From Paenibacillus sp. 1001270B_150601_E10 (lineage in GTDB: Bacteria > Bacillota > Bacilli > Paenibacillales > Paenibacillaceae): a stretch of DNA of 54,164 bases. Under the pieces are notes generated by a model, which was not told where the DNA came from, did no database searches, and was given only the letters and a program-made list of their open reading frames with translations. The translations under genes were made by a program, and so were the position numbers. Of this stretch, positions 54,093 to 54,164 are shown piece after piece (positions within the stretch are counted from its first letter, which is position 1; each line of letters starts with the position of its first letter). The DNA lies in contig NZ_JADMOL010000003.1 of assembly GCF_015558675.1 (NCBI RefSeq), forward strand, positions 93,210-147,373, read 5' to 3'.

Positions 54093-54164
54093 CAGCCCCG
54101 CATGCTATTTTTAAATTTTTTCCAGAATCTTTATGGCTAGACTTGTAATCATTGTCTTTGAACG

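Larger units (their letters stand above)
53636..54164. other. Upstream region of the nuo operon and the Fur-box transcript
   Basis: Between nuoA and the terminator at 53902 lie about 265 nt that should contain the nuo promoter, but I cannot assign a convincing one (TATAGT occurs near 53730). The right part holds the Fur-box-controlled short unit described separately. The last 70 nt (54095-54164) show nothing recognised. Confidence 0.5.

Overview
The window looks like chromosome of a Gram-positive, endospore-forming, flagellated, S-layer-bearing Firmicute, most likely Paenibacillus and perhaps close to P. alvei. This is inferred from gene content and order: degS-degU-comFA, four SLH-domain proteins beside tagO-tagA-csaB, mbl-flhO-flhP next to spoIIID, spoIIQ and spoIID, an alpha/beta-type SASP, and an 11-gene complex I operon without nuoEFG. 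The S-layer precursor has a 24-residue signal peptide like the one I recall for P. alvei SpaA. Species cannot be proven from the sequence alone. Every well-supported protein gene lies on the minus strand, so transcription runs from right to left.

Right end (54164 to 43034): a Fur-box-controlled short transcription unit ending in a strong terminator (candidate small RNA or micro-peptide, about 150 nt) is followed by nuoABCDHIJKLMN, the membrane and quinone modules of respiratory complex I. The genes are tightly packed with several overlaps. NuoC carries a long, charged, low-complexity N-terminal extension.

42721 to 31065: a subtilisin-like protease with three C-terminal SLH domains, a DUF1146 membrane protein, murA, spoIID, spoIIQ (with a sigma-F-like promoter), spoIIID (with a sigma-E-like promoter), mbl, flhO, flhP, an EpuA-like membrane peptide and a pgsA-type phosphatidyltransferase. 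This is an envelope, sporulation and shape cluster.

30886 to 14498: fabZ, a DUF5693 membrane protein, csaB (pyruvyl transfer to the cell-wall polymer), tagA and tagO (start of that polymer), then a large SLH protein, the probable main S-layer protein, and a two-gene AT-rich unit of secreted proteins of unknown function. Together these make a polymer anchor and the proteins that bind it.

Left end (13921 to 1): a gene-poor stretch with possible gene remnants, a SASP with an unusual insertion, metK with a terminator in its leader, another SLH protein, a phosphodiester-glycosidase-family secreted protein, the DegS/DegU two-component system, a small membrane protein of unknown function, and the 5' part of comFA, which runs off the left edge and has a long N-terminal extension.

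The strongest candidates for something undescribed are the Fur-box small transcript at the right end, the leader terminator of metK without a recognisable SAM riboswitch, the tandem in-frame starts of the S-layer gene, and a plus-strand terminator between pgsA and fabZ that serves no visible plus-strand gene.
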